Shown here: positions 44,351 through 53,269 of the stretch, piece after piece
How the letters are laid out: every line of letters begins with the position of its first letter
How positions within the stretch are numbered: position 1 is the stretch's first letter
The notes under the pieces: generated by a model
What the model saw: only the letters and a program-made list of their open reading frames with translations
Databases searched by the model: none
Told to the model about the DNA's origin: nothing
Source of the DNA: Streptomyces sp. DSM 110735
Lineage (GTDB): Bacteria; Actinomycetota; Actinomycetes; Streptomycetales; Streptomycetaceae
NCBI RefSeq assembly: GCF_016482685.1
Contig: NZ_JACYHF010000016.1
Span: 1 to 64,000, forward strand
DNA: 64,000 nt
Direction: 5' to 3'
Position numbers and translations under genes: made by a program

Positions 44351-44832
44351 TCCCTGCCGAGGATGGCCGCGGCCGCGTCGACGCCCTCGCGGGTGCCGAT
44401 CACGATGAGCGTGTCCCCGCCGGCCAGCCGGAAGCCGGGACCGGGGGAGGGGATGGCGTCCGCGCGGCGCAGCACCGCCACGATCGAGACGCCGGTCTCG
44501 GTGCGCATCCGGGTCTCGCCGAGCAGCCGCCCGTTCCAGTGCGAGACCGAGGACAGCGCGATCCGCTCCGCCACCAGACCCAGCTCGGTCGTGGACAGCA
44601 GGTTCGGGCTGTGGTGCGTCGGCTTCAGCGCACCGGCGAGGGCGTCCGCCTCCCCGCCGGTGAGCTGGACCGAGAGCGCGCAGGCGTCGGGGTCGTCCTC
44701 GCGGTAGGCGCTGAGCGTGCGTGACCCGTCCCGGTGGGCCACCACCGAGAGGCGGCGTTGTTCCTTGGTGGTGAGGTCGTACCGGACGCCGATTCCCGGC
44801 AGTGGTGTCCTACTCGTGCGTGCGGCGCCCAT
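44347..44832 (-). CDS. Antiporter regulatory subunit with RCK_C (TrkA-C) domain (KhtT-like)
   Basis: 161 residues. The N-terminal domain (PLPGIGVRYDLTTKEQRRLSVVAHRDGSRTL, about 10-60) is the KhtT N-terminal type. The C-terminal RCK_C domain (ETGVSIVAVLRRADAIPSPGPGFRLAGGDTLIVIGTREGVDAAAAIL, about 108-158) binds nucleotide ligand; KhtT and relatives respond to c-di-AMP. Translationally coupled to the antiporter, so the pair is a two-subunit KhtTU-type system. Confidence 0.92.
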   Translation of the reverse strand: MGAARTSRTPLPGIGVRYDLTTKEQRRLSVVAHRDGSRTLSAYREDDPDACALSVQLTGGEADALAGALKPTHHSPNLLSTTELGLVAERIALSSVSHWNGRLLGETRMRTETGVSIVAVLRRADAIPSPGPGFRLAGGDTLIVIGTREGVDAAAAILGRE

Positions 44833-44949
44833 GGCGACCCCCCTGACTGACTTGACTGTTTCTTGAAGTGGCCATTACCGGCACCTTATCTTGACGGTGC
44901 GCGGCCACGGGGGGAAACAGCCTGGTCAGGTGGGTTATGTGTCTTTTGT

Positions 44950-44991
44950 CCCCCCTGTTTCGGAGGTCGGTCGACTGTCGAAACAGGGGGG
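44950..44991. terminator. Hairpin downstream of the aldo/keto reductase
   Basis: Perfect 13-bp stem CCCCCCTGTTTCG (44950-44962) with its complement at 44979-44991, 16-base loop. It lies 49 bp beyond the stop of the minus-strand aldo/keto reductase and upstream of the khtT promoter. Confidence 0.75.
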
Positions 44992-45040
44992 AGAGGAGAT
45001 CGCCCGGACGCCGGGAGTCACGGGCAGGGGGCGGGGGGTC

Positions 45041-46087
45041 TCAGCCGCCCATGGTGCCCAGCCGGGCCTCCCGCCACAGGTCGACGCCGCCGTCGGTGGC
45101 GTACTTGTCGATCTCGGCCAGCTCCTCGGCGGTGAACTCCAGGTTCTCCAGAGCCGCCACGTTCTGCTCCAACTGCTCCACCCGCGAGGCGCCGATGACC
45201 AGCGAGGTCACCCGCTCGTCCCGCAGCGCCCACGCCAGCGCCATCTGGGCGAGGGTCTGACCGCGCCGGGCGGCGATGTCGTTCAGGGCGCGCAGCCGAC
45301 CCCGCATCTCCTCGGTCAGCCAGGCCGGGTCGAAGGACTTGCCCTGCGCGGCCCGCGAGTCCTGCGGCACGCCGTCGAGGTAGCGACCGGTGAGCAGGCC
45401 CTGCGCCAGCGCCGTGAAGCCGATGACGCCGAAGCCCTCCTCCTCGGCCGCCTCCAGCAGTCCGTCGGTCTCGATCCAGCGGTTGAGCATGCTGTACGAC
45501 GGCTGGTGGATCAGCATCGGGGTGCCCAGCTCACGCAGGATGGCCGCGGCCTGCCGGGTGCGCTCGGCGTCGTAGGAGGAGATGCCCACATAGAGCGCCT
45601 TGCCCTGGCGGACGGCCGTGTCGAGCGCCCCCATGGTCTCCTCCAGCGGGGTGCTGGCGTCCAGCCGGTGGGAGTAGAAGATGTCCACATAGTCCAGGCC
45701 CATACGCTTCAGCGACTGGTCCAGGGAGGCCAGCACATACTTCCGCGAGCCGCCGCCCTGACCGTAGGGGCCGGGCCACATGTCCCAGCCCGCCTTGGTG
45801 GAGATCACCATCTCGTCGCGGTACGGCGCGAGGTCCTGCCGCATCAGCCGACCGAAGTTGATCTCCGCCGAGCCGTAGGGCGGACCGTAGTTGTTCGCCA
45901 GGTCGTGGTGGGTGATCCCGAGGTCGAAGGCGCGCAGCGCGATCTCGCGCTGGGTCTCGAAGGGGCGGTCGTCGCCGAAGTTGTGCCAGTAGCCCAGGGA
46001 GAGCAGGGGGAGGTCCAGCCCCGAGCGGCCGGTGCGCCGGTAGCGCATGGTGCCGTCGTAGCGAGCGGGGTCCGCGACGTGGTTCAT
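45041..46087 (-). CDS. Aldo/keto reductase, YghZ-like
   Basis: 348 residues, TIM barrel. The tetrad is visible: Asp and Tyr in THHDLANNYGPPYGSAE, Lys in VISTKAGWDMWPGPYG, His in DIFYSHRLDAS. The DLANNYGPP...GSAExNFGRL and GPYGxGGSRKY motifs match the YghZ (L-glyceraldehyde-3-phosphate reductase) group. NADPH-dependent reduction of aldehydes, perhaps methylglyoxal detoxification. I chose the ATG at 46087 (MNHVADPARYDGTMRYR) with GGAGAA 7 bases upstream. Confidence 0.92.
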   Translation of the reverse strand: MNHVADPARYDGTMRYRRTGRSGLDLPLLSLGYWHNFGDDRPFETQREIALRAFDLGITHHDLANNYGPPYGSAEINFGRLMRQDLAPYRDEMVISTKAGWDMWPGPYGQGGGSRKYVLASLDQSLKRMGLDYVDIFYSHRLDASTPLEETMGALDTAVRQGKALYVGISSYDAERTRQAAAILRELGTPMLIHQPSYSMLNRWIETDGLLEAAEEEGFGVIGFTALAQGLLTGRYLDGVPQDSRAAQGKSFDPAWLTEEMRGRLRALNDIAARRGQTLAQMALAWALRDERVTSLVIGASRVEQLEQNVAALENLEFTAEELAEIDKYATDGGVDLWREARLGTMGG

Positions 46088-46408
46088 CGGGTGTTCTCCG
46101 GGTGGTGCCGTAGGGGTGCCCCGAGACAAAAAGGGGCTGGTCCACCCTGCGCCTTCAAGATTCGGAAGTCCAACCGTCGTCTGTCATGGAATTGAGCGGC
46201 CCGGCTTCTGAATCACCCGTGTGCGACCGGTCCCGTCACCTGTGTGCGACCGCCCCGGATTTTCCGCCCTCGTGTGTGCGGTTCCCCCATGTGCCTGTTG
46301 TCGGTGTGACGTGCGGGGCGCTGGGCAGCAGGATGAGGCACAGGGCAATGACCCGGTGCCGCCGGGGTGCGCGCACGACGGCGGCACCGGCGGTGAAGGG
46401 AGCGGCAC
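46088..46408. promoter_or_regulatory. Divergent intergenic region with a 17-bp direct repeat
   Basis: 321 bp without a gene. It contains the direct repeat TCACCyGTGTGCGACCG at 46213-46229 and 46236-46252 (16 of 17 identical, 23-bp period). The area must carry promoters for the leftward reductase and the rightward transporter. Confidence 0.5.
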
Positions 46409-47953
46409 GTGAGCGATGCGACGTCCGACGGCGATAGGCCGCACAGGAGGGGGTCGAAGGCATCGCAGGCCGTCACGGCACTGCCCCGCCAGGTACGCGA
46501 GGAGCTGACCCGCAGACTCCGCCGCAACCGGGGAGCCTTCGGCAAGGAGGACGTCCAGGTCGTCGAGCCGCCGCTGCTCAAGCGGGCCGTCGGCGCCTCG
46601 GCGCTCGGCAACTGCATGGAGTGGTTCGACTTCGGGGTCTACAGCTACCTCGCCGCGACCATCGGCAAGGTCTTCTTCCCCGGCGCCTCCCCGGGCGCCC
46701 AGGTCATCTCCTCGTTCGCGACCTTCGCGGCCGCGTTCGTCGTACGACCCCTCGGCGGTCTCTTCTTCGGCCCGCTCGGCGACCGGGTCGGACGGCAGAA
46801 GGTGCTGGCCACCACCATGATCATGATGGCGCTCGGCACCTTCGCCATCGGCGTCATCCCCGGCTACGCCACGATCGGCATCGCGGCGCCGATCCTGCTT
46901 CTGGTGGCCCGCATGGTGCAGGGCTTCTCCACCGGGGGCGAGTACGGCGGCGCGACCACGTTCGTCGCCGAGTACTCACCCGACCGCAGGCGCGGCTTCC
47001 TCTCGAGCTGGCTCGACTTCGGCACCTTCGTCGGCTACGCCCTCGGATCTGCCCTGGTCACGGGGCTGAACCTGTGGCTCACCGACGCCCAGATGCTCTC
47101 CTGGGGCTGGCGCATCCCGTTCCTGGTCGCCGGACCGCTCGGGGTCATCGGCCTCTACATGCGGCTCAAGCTGGAGGAGTCCCCGGCCTTCCAGCAGCAA
47201 CTGGACGAGCACGAGAAGAGCCTCGCGCAGGAGTCGGCGGGCAGCGAGTTCAAGGACATCATCCAGCGGCACTGGCGCGGACTGCTGATCTGTATGGGTC
47301 TGGTCCTGCTCTACAACGTCACGAACTACATGGTCACCGGCTATCTGCCGACCTACCAGACCGAGACGCTGAAACGATCCAGCAGCTCCGCCGACGTCCT
47401 CGTGCTCATCGGCATGGTGTGGATCGTCATCCTGATCACCTTCCTCGGCCGCCTCAGCGACCGGGTGGGCCGACGCCCGCTGTACGGCTGGGCAGCGGCC
47501 GCCATGATCGTGCTCGCCATCCCGGCGTTCCTGCTGATCAAGGCGCACGGGACCTGGCTGCCGATCCTCGGCGTGCTGATCCTCGCCACCCTGCTCGCCT
47601 GCTTCGCCGCCCCCAGCGCGGCGACCCTGCCCGCCCTCTTCCCCACCGCCGTCCGTTACGCGGCCATGGGCATCGGCTTCAACTTCGCCGTCGCGGCGTT
47701 CGGCGGCACGACCCCGCTGGTCACCGCCGCGCTGGTCGACGTCACGGGCGACGACCTGATGCCCGCGTACTACCTCATGCTGGCGGGTCTCATCGGTCTG
47801 ATCACCGTCAAGTTCCTCCCCGAGACCGCCCAGGTGCCGCTCAACGGCTCCCGTCCGATGGTCGGCTCGCGCGAGGAACGCCGCGAGCTGATCAGCACGT
47901 CGAAGGAGCTGTACGCGCTGGCGGAGGAACGGACCGGGACGGGACGCGGCTGA
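46409..47953 (+). CDS. MFS transporter, metabolite:H+ symporter (ProP-like)
   Basis: 514 residues with 12 membrane segments. The hallmark ASALGNCMEWFDFGVYSYLA starts TM1 and GPLGDRVGRQKVLATTMIMM is the MFS loop 2-3 signature. RMVQGFSTGGEYGGATTFVAEYSPDRRRGF and GRLSDRVGRRPLYGW follow. This is the MHS group that includes ProP (proline/glycine betaine) and dicarboxylate or shikimate carriers. An N-terminal cytosolic extension of about 55 residues is Arg-rich. GTG start at 46409 with GGGAG upstream. An osmolyte uptake role is likely but not proven. Confidence 0.9.
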   Translation: MSDATSDGDRPHRRGSKASQAVTALPRQVREELTRRLRRNRGAFGKEDVQVVEPPLLKRAVGASALGNCMEWFDFGVYSYLAATIGKVFFPGASPGAQVISSFATFAAAFVVRPLGGLFFGPLGDRVGRQKVLATTMIMMALGTFAIGVIPGYATIGIAAPILLLVARMVQGFSTGGEYGGATTFVAEYSPDRRRGFLSSWLDFGTFVGYALGSALVTGLNLWLTDAQMLSWGWRIPFLVAGPLGVIGLYMRLKLEESPAFQQQLDEHEKSLAQESAGSEFKDIIQRHWRGLLICMGLVLLYNVTNYMVTGYLPTYQTETLKRSSSSADVLVLIGMVWIVILITFLGRLSDRVGRRPLYGWAAAAMIVLAIPAFLLIKAHGTWLPILGVLILATLLACFAAPSAATLPALFPTAVRYAAMGIGFNFAVAAFGGTTPLVTAALVDVTGDDLMPAYYLMLAGLIGLITVKFLPETAQVPLNGSRPMVGSREERRELISTSKELYALAEERTGTGRG

Positions 47954-47968
47954 CGCCGTCCTGCGCCG

Positions 47969-48364
47969 TCAGGCTCCCGACGGGGTGGCGGCCTTGAGCC
48001 GCCACCCATGGCCCCCGCAGTCGTGCCGCAGCGGCGGGAAGCGGTGCCCCTTCACATCGGTGCTGTACTCGTGCGCCCGCCCGCAGTCGCACTCGTAGAT
48101 CCCGGAGGCGGGGACCACATCCCCGGGGTGATACAGCTCGGCAGATGTCTCGTCGCTCATGATTTCTGTGTACAGCGCGGTGTGGGGCGGCGCGAGCGGA
48201 GCGGGACGCCTCAGCCCCGCCAGCAATTGCCCGAGCACACGCGCGGCGTCGCGCCGACGCTCCGGCCGTGATGACCACACGGCGGGCAGCACCACTCCGA
48301 CGAAGGCGCTCAGGAGCGTCAAGGACAGCAACAGCGCGGGCAGTTCGGCGGAAAACCGGGACAT
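47969..48364 (-). CDS. Membrane-anchored zinc-ribbon-like protein
   Basis: 131 residues. N-terminal membrane segment LPALLLSLTLLSAFVGVVLPAVW (about 8-30), basic linker, then a small C-terminal module: YECDCGRAHEYSTDVKGHRFPPLRHDCGGHGW with CxC, Cys and His ligand candidates. AAGGAGA stands 8 bases before the ATG at 48364, a strong start. A shorter alternative from the ATG at 48160 (63 residues, only the zinc-ribbon part) has a poor ribosome binding site. Function unknown. Convergent with the MFS gene (15 bp between stops). Confidence 0.65.
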   Translation of the reverse strand: MSRFSAELPALLLSLTLLSAFVGVVLPAVWSSRPERRRDAARVLGQLLAGLRRPAPLAPPHTALYTEIMSDETSAELYHPGDVVPASGIYECDCGRAHEYSTDVKGHRFPPLRHDCGGHGWRLKAATPSGA

Positions 48365-48538
48365 GGGCTGGTCTCCTTCTTGTCGCTCGGGTACGCGGCG
48401 TGACGCAATGACCTTGGCAGCAAGGGGAGTTTCTGTTCGGGAGCGCGAAAGCACGCGAAACAGCCTCGGTGTTGGGGCAGGTCGGACCGCACCTGTCCGC
48501 CGTTCCCGCCGAAGCGGGCCGAAGAGCGGGGGTGCGCG

Positions 48539-51500
48539 GTGGGGGAGACGTCCGGCGCGGTGGCGGACTTCTGCGGGCTGCTCCGTCGGCTGGTCCGTGG
48601 CTGCGGAGTCCAGCAGAGCGATCTGGCCCGCGCCCTGCACCGCAGCGAGCCGACGGTCTCGGCCCTCCTCAACGCCCGACGCGCCACACCGCCCTCCTGG
48701 GACGACGTGCTCGGGGTGGTGGAGTACTGCCACGCGCGAAGCGGTCCTCGTCCGCCCGCCGGACTGACCTTCGATCGGGGGTGGTGGCGGCTGCGGCTGG
48801 AGGAGGTCGAGGTGAACGCGGCGGCGGTTGCCGCGCGGCGGACGGAGAGGCAGGCGGAGAGGCGGCGTACCGGGCGACGGAGCGCGATGCCACCGCCGCT
48901 GCCGGTCGACACCCCGCTCGACTTCGCCGGAGCGGTCGGGACCCTCGTCGGCGGACGCCCGGACTTCCACGGGCTGGCCGAGGAACTCCTGGAACCGCTG
49001 CGGCTGACCGGCGGCACGTCGGCCGACCCGCGCCCGGTGCTGGAGGGGTTCGCGGAACGGGTCCGGTCGAGCCACGGCACCGCCCGCACCGCCCTGCTGT
49101 GCGCGGCCGACCTGACCGTCCTCGTGACCGCGTTCAGCCAGGCGGTCGCGCAGTCCGGCATCGTGTACGACCCCGAACTGGGCCCGGCGCGCAACGGCGA
49201 CCCCACCACCGACATCGTGACCGAGCTGGAGCAGGTCACCCTGGGCTCCACGAGGGTCGGCACCCCGGCGGGTCGCCGCCACGAGATCGAGACGGCGTAC
49301 TCCTACGCGGCCGACCTCGTCCATGGCACCGGAGCCCGTGAGGTCGACCCCGGCGACCTGGCCCGGACCGCCTGGCGCCGCTACGAGACCCTCCTCGACC
49401 ACGTCCTCTGGGACTGCCCCGAGCTGCGCCTCACCTCCCACACGGAGGACCCGCCCGAAGCCGTGGAGCCGCCGCCCTCCACCGACTCACCTCTCCCCAC
49501 CGCCCTCACCGGTCTCTCCGACCTGCTGGAACAGTTCGCCGGGGGCGCCAAGGCGCCCGACCACCACCGCGGTCAACTGCGGGCGCCTCTCGCGGCGGGC
49601 GAGGGTGGCGGGCCGCGTATCCCCACGCTCGGGGCCGGCTACGTCGACCCCGCCTTCCGCGTCGCCGGACACACCGCCTCCCCTGGACTGTCTCGCGACG
49701 ACTGGTGGCTGGACATGCCGCTACGGGACGACCTCGCTGACTTCCTCGCGGCGTACCTGCTGACCGACGACGCCACCCACGGCCCCTTGGTCGTCCTCGG
49801 CCACCCCGGCAGCGGCAAGTCCCTCCTCACCAAGCTGATCGCCGCCCGGCTCCCGGCGTCGGAGTTCTCCTGCCTGCGCGTCGAACTCCGCCATCTGTCG
49901 GCCGACTTGGACGTCCGGGACCAGATCGAGGAGGCACTGTGGCGCTCCACCGGCCGCCGCACACCTTGGTCCGAGGTCACGGGCCCCGACTCCGGCGTCG
50001 TCCGCGTCGTCCTCCTTGACGGCTTCGACGAACTGCTCCAGGCGGCCGCCGACCAGGCCGACAGCCGACGCCACTACGACTACCTCCAGGGCGTGGAGCG
50101 ATTCCAGCGCAACGAAACCGACCAGGGGCGCCCTACCGTCGTGATCGTCACGAGCCGCACGGTCGTGGCCGACCAAGCTCGAACTCCCCTCACCAGCACG
50201 GTGATCCGCCTGGAACCCTTCGACGACGCGCGCGTCACGCACTGGCTCCGGACATGGAACGCCACGAACCGCCGGTACTTCCGCGACACCGGGCTGCGCC
50301 CTCTGACTCCGGAGGCGCTCCGACCGCACCGCGAACTCGCCTCTCAGCCGCTGCTGTTGATGATGCTGGCCCTGTACGACGCCTCGGACAACGTGCTGTC
50401 GAGGCAGGAGGGCACCGGGATCGACCGACTCGGCCTGTATGAACGCCTGTTGGCGGAATTCGTGCGCCGACAGCTCACCAAGTACCAAGGCGGCAAACCC
50501 ACCTGGACGGAAGCGGTCGAGTGCGAGTTGCAGCGCCTCTCCGTCGTCGCCATCGGCATGTTCAACCGCCGCAAGCAGAGCATCACCGCGCACGAGGCGG
50601 AGGACGATCTGGCGGTCCTCCTCGGCGACGACGCCCCAGAACCCACCCCGCTGCTGTTCGGCCGCTTCTTCTTCATCCACGAGTCCCAGGCGGTGGTGAC
50701 CCACACGGAACTGCGCTCCTACGAATTCCTGCACGCCACCTTCGGGGAGTACCTCCTCGCCCGGCTGATCACCGACGAGCTGCACTGTCTCCTGATCGGC
50801 GGCGGCGCCACAGACGACGGCCGCCTGCACGCGTTGCTCTCCCACGTCCCGCTCAGCGACCGCGCGGAGGCTCTGGCGAACGTGGGGGAGTTACTCTCCC
50901 CGCTGCCGCCCTCACACCGTTCCGAGCTGTTGGAATTATTGGGTTCACTTTTCCGGCAGACCCTCGACGACGACTCCCGCCGCACCCACGTCCCGTACCA
51001 CCCCGCCCCACCGCACCGCACCCGGCAGGACGCGATCTACACCGCGAACCTCCTGCTCATCGCCGCCCGAACCGATGCCCCCCTGCCGCTCTCCCGGGTC
51101 CTCGGCGAGGACGCCACCCTCGACCGATGGCAGCGCCAAACCCACCTGTGGCGCTCACAGTTCGGGGAGGCATCCTGGACCGCCTTCATCTCCTCGCTCC
51201 GAGTCCAGCCCGCCGACCGCGACGCCCGGGACCTCGTCGTCCTGCCCGACACCGAGCCCGCCCCGCTGGACCCGGCGTGGGCGCTCGACCTGATCCACCT
51301 CGAAAAGCCCACGGACACCGCACGTGTCGTCGAGCAACAGCCGTTCTCCACGCGTCTGCACGCCCTCGCCGCCTTCACCTGGGACGCTGATCTCCAGCGT
51401 CTGCTCCAGGCTGTGGCACCCCTGCTCGACCTCCTCCCGGACGCCTTCACCACGTACCGCTTCGACGGCGACACCGGCACATCCGCAGCCCACGACCTCA

Positions 51501-52195
51501 ACGCCCTCCTCTGCCGCCCGAGCCCGAGGACACCGCACGGACTCCACCCGGACATCTTGATCGGCTTAAGGGCGCTGCGAGGCGATAACCGTGCCCTCGC
51601 AGTCGACCTTGTCGCCCGCCATCTCCGCGACGCGGCAGGCGACTTACCGCCCAAGGCTGCCATCGCCCTGCTGGACGCCCTGACCTCGCCCCAGCACACC
51701 GGTTCCGGCGGAGTCGCGGCCAGGACCTGGCTGGTGTTGGCCGACTGTCTTGCGCGGCTGGCCGCACGCCGGGACGTATCCCACGCCGAACTCCGCCGGA
51801 TCACCAGCAGGTTCCGCCGCGAGGCGCCCGCGCTCGAGCACGGCGGAACGGCGGAAGTGAGGCTGGAGAGCCTGCTCAAGCAGGCGACGACCACGCACCT
51901 CTGGCGAGGAGCGAACCGTGTCGACGCCGAGACGACCCTCGCCACCGCCCTCACCCTGCACGATCACATCCCGGAGGACCGCCGATCGCCCACGCTGGTG
52001 GTCGGGCTGCTCCGCCTCGCCCGCGACCTCGGGGCTAACGACTGGCTGGCCGTACACGCCGAACGTCTGCTGCTGCCCCTGGACCAGGACGGTCTATGGC
52101 AGTTGAGACCGACGGACGTCGACTGGCTGCGCCCCGCCGTGCGGGACCCCGGACTGCGTGCGGCGCTGGACCGGATCGAGGTGGCCTGGCGGTGA
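48539..52195 (+). CDS. Large HTH-NACHT (NLR-like STAND) NTPase
   Basis: 1,218 residues. An HTH-like N-terminus (DFCGLLRRLVRGCGVQQSDL then ARALHRSEPTVSALLNARRA, about 9-50) is followed by a helical region of unknown role (about 60-400). The NACHT core has Walker A GHPGSGKSLLTK near 421, Walker B VVLLDGFDEL near 494, sensor VIVTSRTVV near 535 and winged-helix motif SYEFLHATFGEYLLARL near 726. The remaining 480 residues are helical with no TPR, WD40 or LRR I can name. NACHT proteins with such layouts include anti-phage NLR homologues (bNACHT, Avs); others are regulators. Four in-frame TTA codons (residues 785, 800, 1010, 1036) imply bldA dependence and suggest acquisition. Start GTG 48539. Confidence 0.88.
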   Translation: MGETSGAVADFCGLLRRLVRGCGVQQSDLARALHRSEPTVSALLNARRATPPSWDDVLGVVEYCHARSGPRPPAGLTFDRGWWRLRLEEVEVNAAAVAARRTERQAERRRTGRRSAMPPPLPVDTPLDFAGAVGTLVGGRPDFHGLAEELLEPLRLTGGTSADPRPVLEGFAERVRSSHGTARTALLCAADLTVLVTAFSQAVAQSGIVYDPELGPARNGDPTTDIVTELEQVTLGSTRVGTPAGRRHEIETAYSYAADLVHGTGAREVDPGDLARTAWRRYETLLDHVLWDCPELRLTSHTEDPPEAVEPPPSTDSPLPTALTGLSDLLEQFAGGAKAPDHHRGQLRAPLAAGEGGGPRIPTLGAGYVDPAFRVAGHTASPGLSRDDWWLDMPLRDDLADFLAAYLLTDDATHGPLVVLGHPGSGKSLLTKLIAARLPASEFSCLRVELRHLSADLDVRDQIEEALWRSTGRRTPWSEVTGPDSGVVRVVLLDGFDELLQAAADQADSRRHYDYLQGVERFQRNETDQGRPTVVIVTSRTVVADQARTPLTSTVIRLEPFDDARVTHWLRTWNATNRRYFRDTGLRPLTPEALRPHRELASQPLLLMMLALYDASDNVLSRQEGTGIDRLGLYERLLAEFVRRQLTKYQGGKPTWTEAVECELQRLSVVAIGMFNRRKQSITAHEAEDDLAVLLGDDAPEPTPLLFGRFFFIHESQAVVTHTELRSYEFLHATFGEYLLARLITDELHCLLIGGGATDDGRLHALLSHVPLSDRAEALANVGELLSPLPPSHRSELLELLGSLFRQTLDDDSRRTHVPYHPAPPHRTRQDAIYTANLLLIAARTDAPLPLSRVLGEDATLDRWQRQTHLWRSQFGEASWTAFISSLRVQPADRDARDLVVLPDTEPAPLDPAWALDLIHLEKPTDTARVVEQQPFSTRLHALAAFTWDADLQRLLQAVAPLLDLLPDAFTTYRFDGDTGTSAAHDLNALLCRPSPRTPHGLHPDILIGLRALRGDNRALAVDLVARHLRDAAGDLPPKAAIALLDALTSPQHTGSGGVAARTWLVLADCLARLAARRDVSHAELRRITSRFRREAPALEHGGTAEVRLESLLKQATTTHLWRGANRVDAETTLATALTLHDHIPEDRRSPTLVVGLLRLARDLGANDWLAVHAERLLLPLDQDGLWQLRPTDVDWLRPAVRDPGLRAALDRIEVAWR

Positions 52196-52277
52196 CGGGA
52201 GTCGATCCCGTGCCACTCGACCGGGGTGTGGGGCAGAACGACTTCGGGGGGCGGGTCGTTGGGTCTTAGGCAGGTGG

Positions 52278-52700
52278 ATGTTGTGTCTCCGATGGGATGT
52301 GCCGGTGGTGTCGAGTTCGCTGCGGGAGCTGATCAGGAGTAGGTTGGATCGTTTTGGCTGGTCCTATGGTGATGTGGCGCGGCGCGGAGGCGTCTCGCGG
52401 TCCACGGTGCATCACCTGGCGACGGCGACCCGGCTCGCACGGATGCCGCAGGAGGCGACGCTGGAGGGGCTGGCCCGGGGGCTCGGTGTTCCGGTGGAGC
52501 CCCTGCGGCGGGCGGCGGCCGAGGCGGCGGGCGTCAGCCTCTACTACGAGTCGGTGCCCGAACAGGCCGACCCCGAGGTGGAGATCCTCATCGCGAGCGT
52601 GTGCCGGCTCAGCGCGGCGGACCGCCGACACGTGGCGGTGCTGGTGGAATCGCTGCTGACGGCGGGAGCGGAAGAACCGACGGAGGAAGAGGCGGGATAG
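52278..52700 (+). CDS. Small XRE-family helix-turn-helix protein
   Basis: About 140 residues. HTH: LRELIRSRLDRFGWSYGDVARRGGVSRSTVHHLATATRLARMPQEATLEGLARGLGV, followed by SLYYESVPEQADPEVEILIASVCRLSAADRRHVAVLVESLL, a pattern common in Streptomyces phage/plasmid-type regulators. The start is uncertain: ATG 52278 (AGGCAGG upstream), GTG 52299 or GTG 52308. It lies 82 bp after the NACHT gene on the same strand. Its 3' end overlaps the minus-strand small gene ending at 52609. Confidence 0.75.
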   Translation: MLCLRWDVPVVSSSLRELIRSRLDRFGWSYGDVARRGGVSRSTVHHLATATRLARMPQEATLEGLARGLGVPVEPLRRAAAEAAGVSLYYESVPEQADPEVEILIASVCRLSAADRRHVAVLVESLLTAGAEEPTEEEAG

Positions 52701-52938
52701 TCGGCGGTCCGGCCGTGCGCGGACCGGTGATCCAGCCGATGACCGTCTGGACGGTGGCCGCGTCGAGTTCGGCGATGTCGAAGACGGCCTGGATGTCGGT
52801 CGCCGCCAGCGGCGCGCGCAGGGTGTCGAGCGCGCTGTAGAGACGGATGCGATGGGCCTGGGGACCGGGAGCGTCGGGCACGGGCCGAACGGGGAGGTAC
52901 GGGTGCGCCGTACCGAGCGGGGCTGCTGCTGTGTTCAT
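52609..52938 (-). CDS. Small hypothetical protein
   Basis: 109 residues. MNTAAAPLGTAHPYLPVRPV opens it, and HRIRLYSALDTLRAPLAATDIQAVFDIAELDAATVQTVIGWITG gives two likely helices. The last 30 residues are Pro-rich and antisense to the end of the XRE gene. Codon third positions are GC-rich in the first two thirds, which supports coding; the tail is less convincing. It starts 9 bp after the stop of the truncated transposase frame on the same strand. Function unknown. Confidence 0.5.
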   Translation of the reverse strand: MNTAAAPLGTAHPYLPVRPVPDAPGPQAHRIRLYSALDTLRAPLAATDIQAVFDIAELDAATVQTVIGWITGPRTAGPPTIPPLPPSVLPLPPSAAIPPAPPRVGGPPR

Positions 52939-52946
52939 GGTGTCCG

Positions 52947-53269
52947 TCAGGGGTTGGGGGCGGCGGTGCGGCCGGTCCTGCCGTGGATGCGGGCCTGCCG
53001 CATGAGGTGTTCGACCGTGCCGTGGCTGACCGTGACGCCGTAGCGGTCGTGGAGTACCTGGTGGACGCGGCGGTAGCCGTAGGACGCGCCCGACTCGTGA
53101 TGGATCGTCAGAATGAGCTGGGTGAGCCAGGCGTGGCGCAGGGCGCGGGGTGACGGCGGCCGTTTCCGGTAGGCGTAGTAGCCGGACTCGGAGACACCCA
53201 GGAGGGCGACGAGTTTGCTGATCGGGTGTCCGTGCGCGGCTACTTGAGAGACGACCGCGTAGCGCCTTT
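52947..53269 (-). pseudogene. Truncated IS3-family OrfB (HTH_21 part only)
   Basis: Minus-strand frame that begins where the -1 slip from OrfA would enter (RRYAVVSQVAAHGHPISKLV) and continues ALLGVSESGYYAYRKRPPSP, RALRHAWLTQLILTIHHESG, ASYGYRRVHQVLHDRYGVTV, SHGTVEHLMRQARIHGRTGR to a stop at 52947. This is the HTH_21 start of an IS3 transposase; the rve/DDE catalytic domain (about 170 residues) is missing, so it cannot transpose on its own. Confidence 0.75.
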
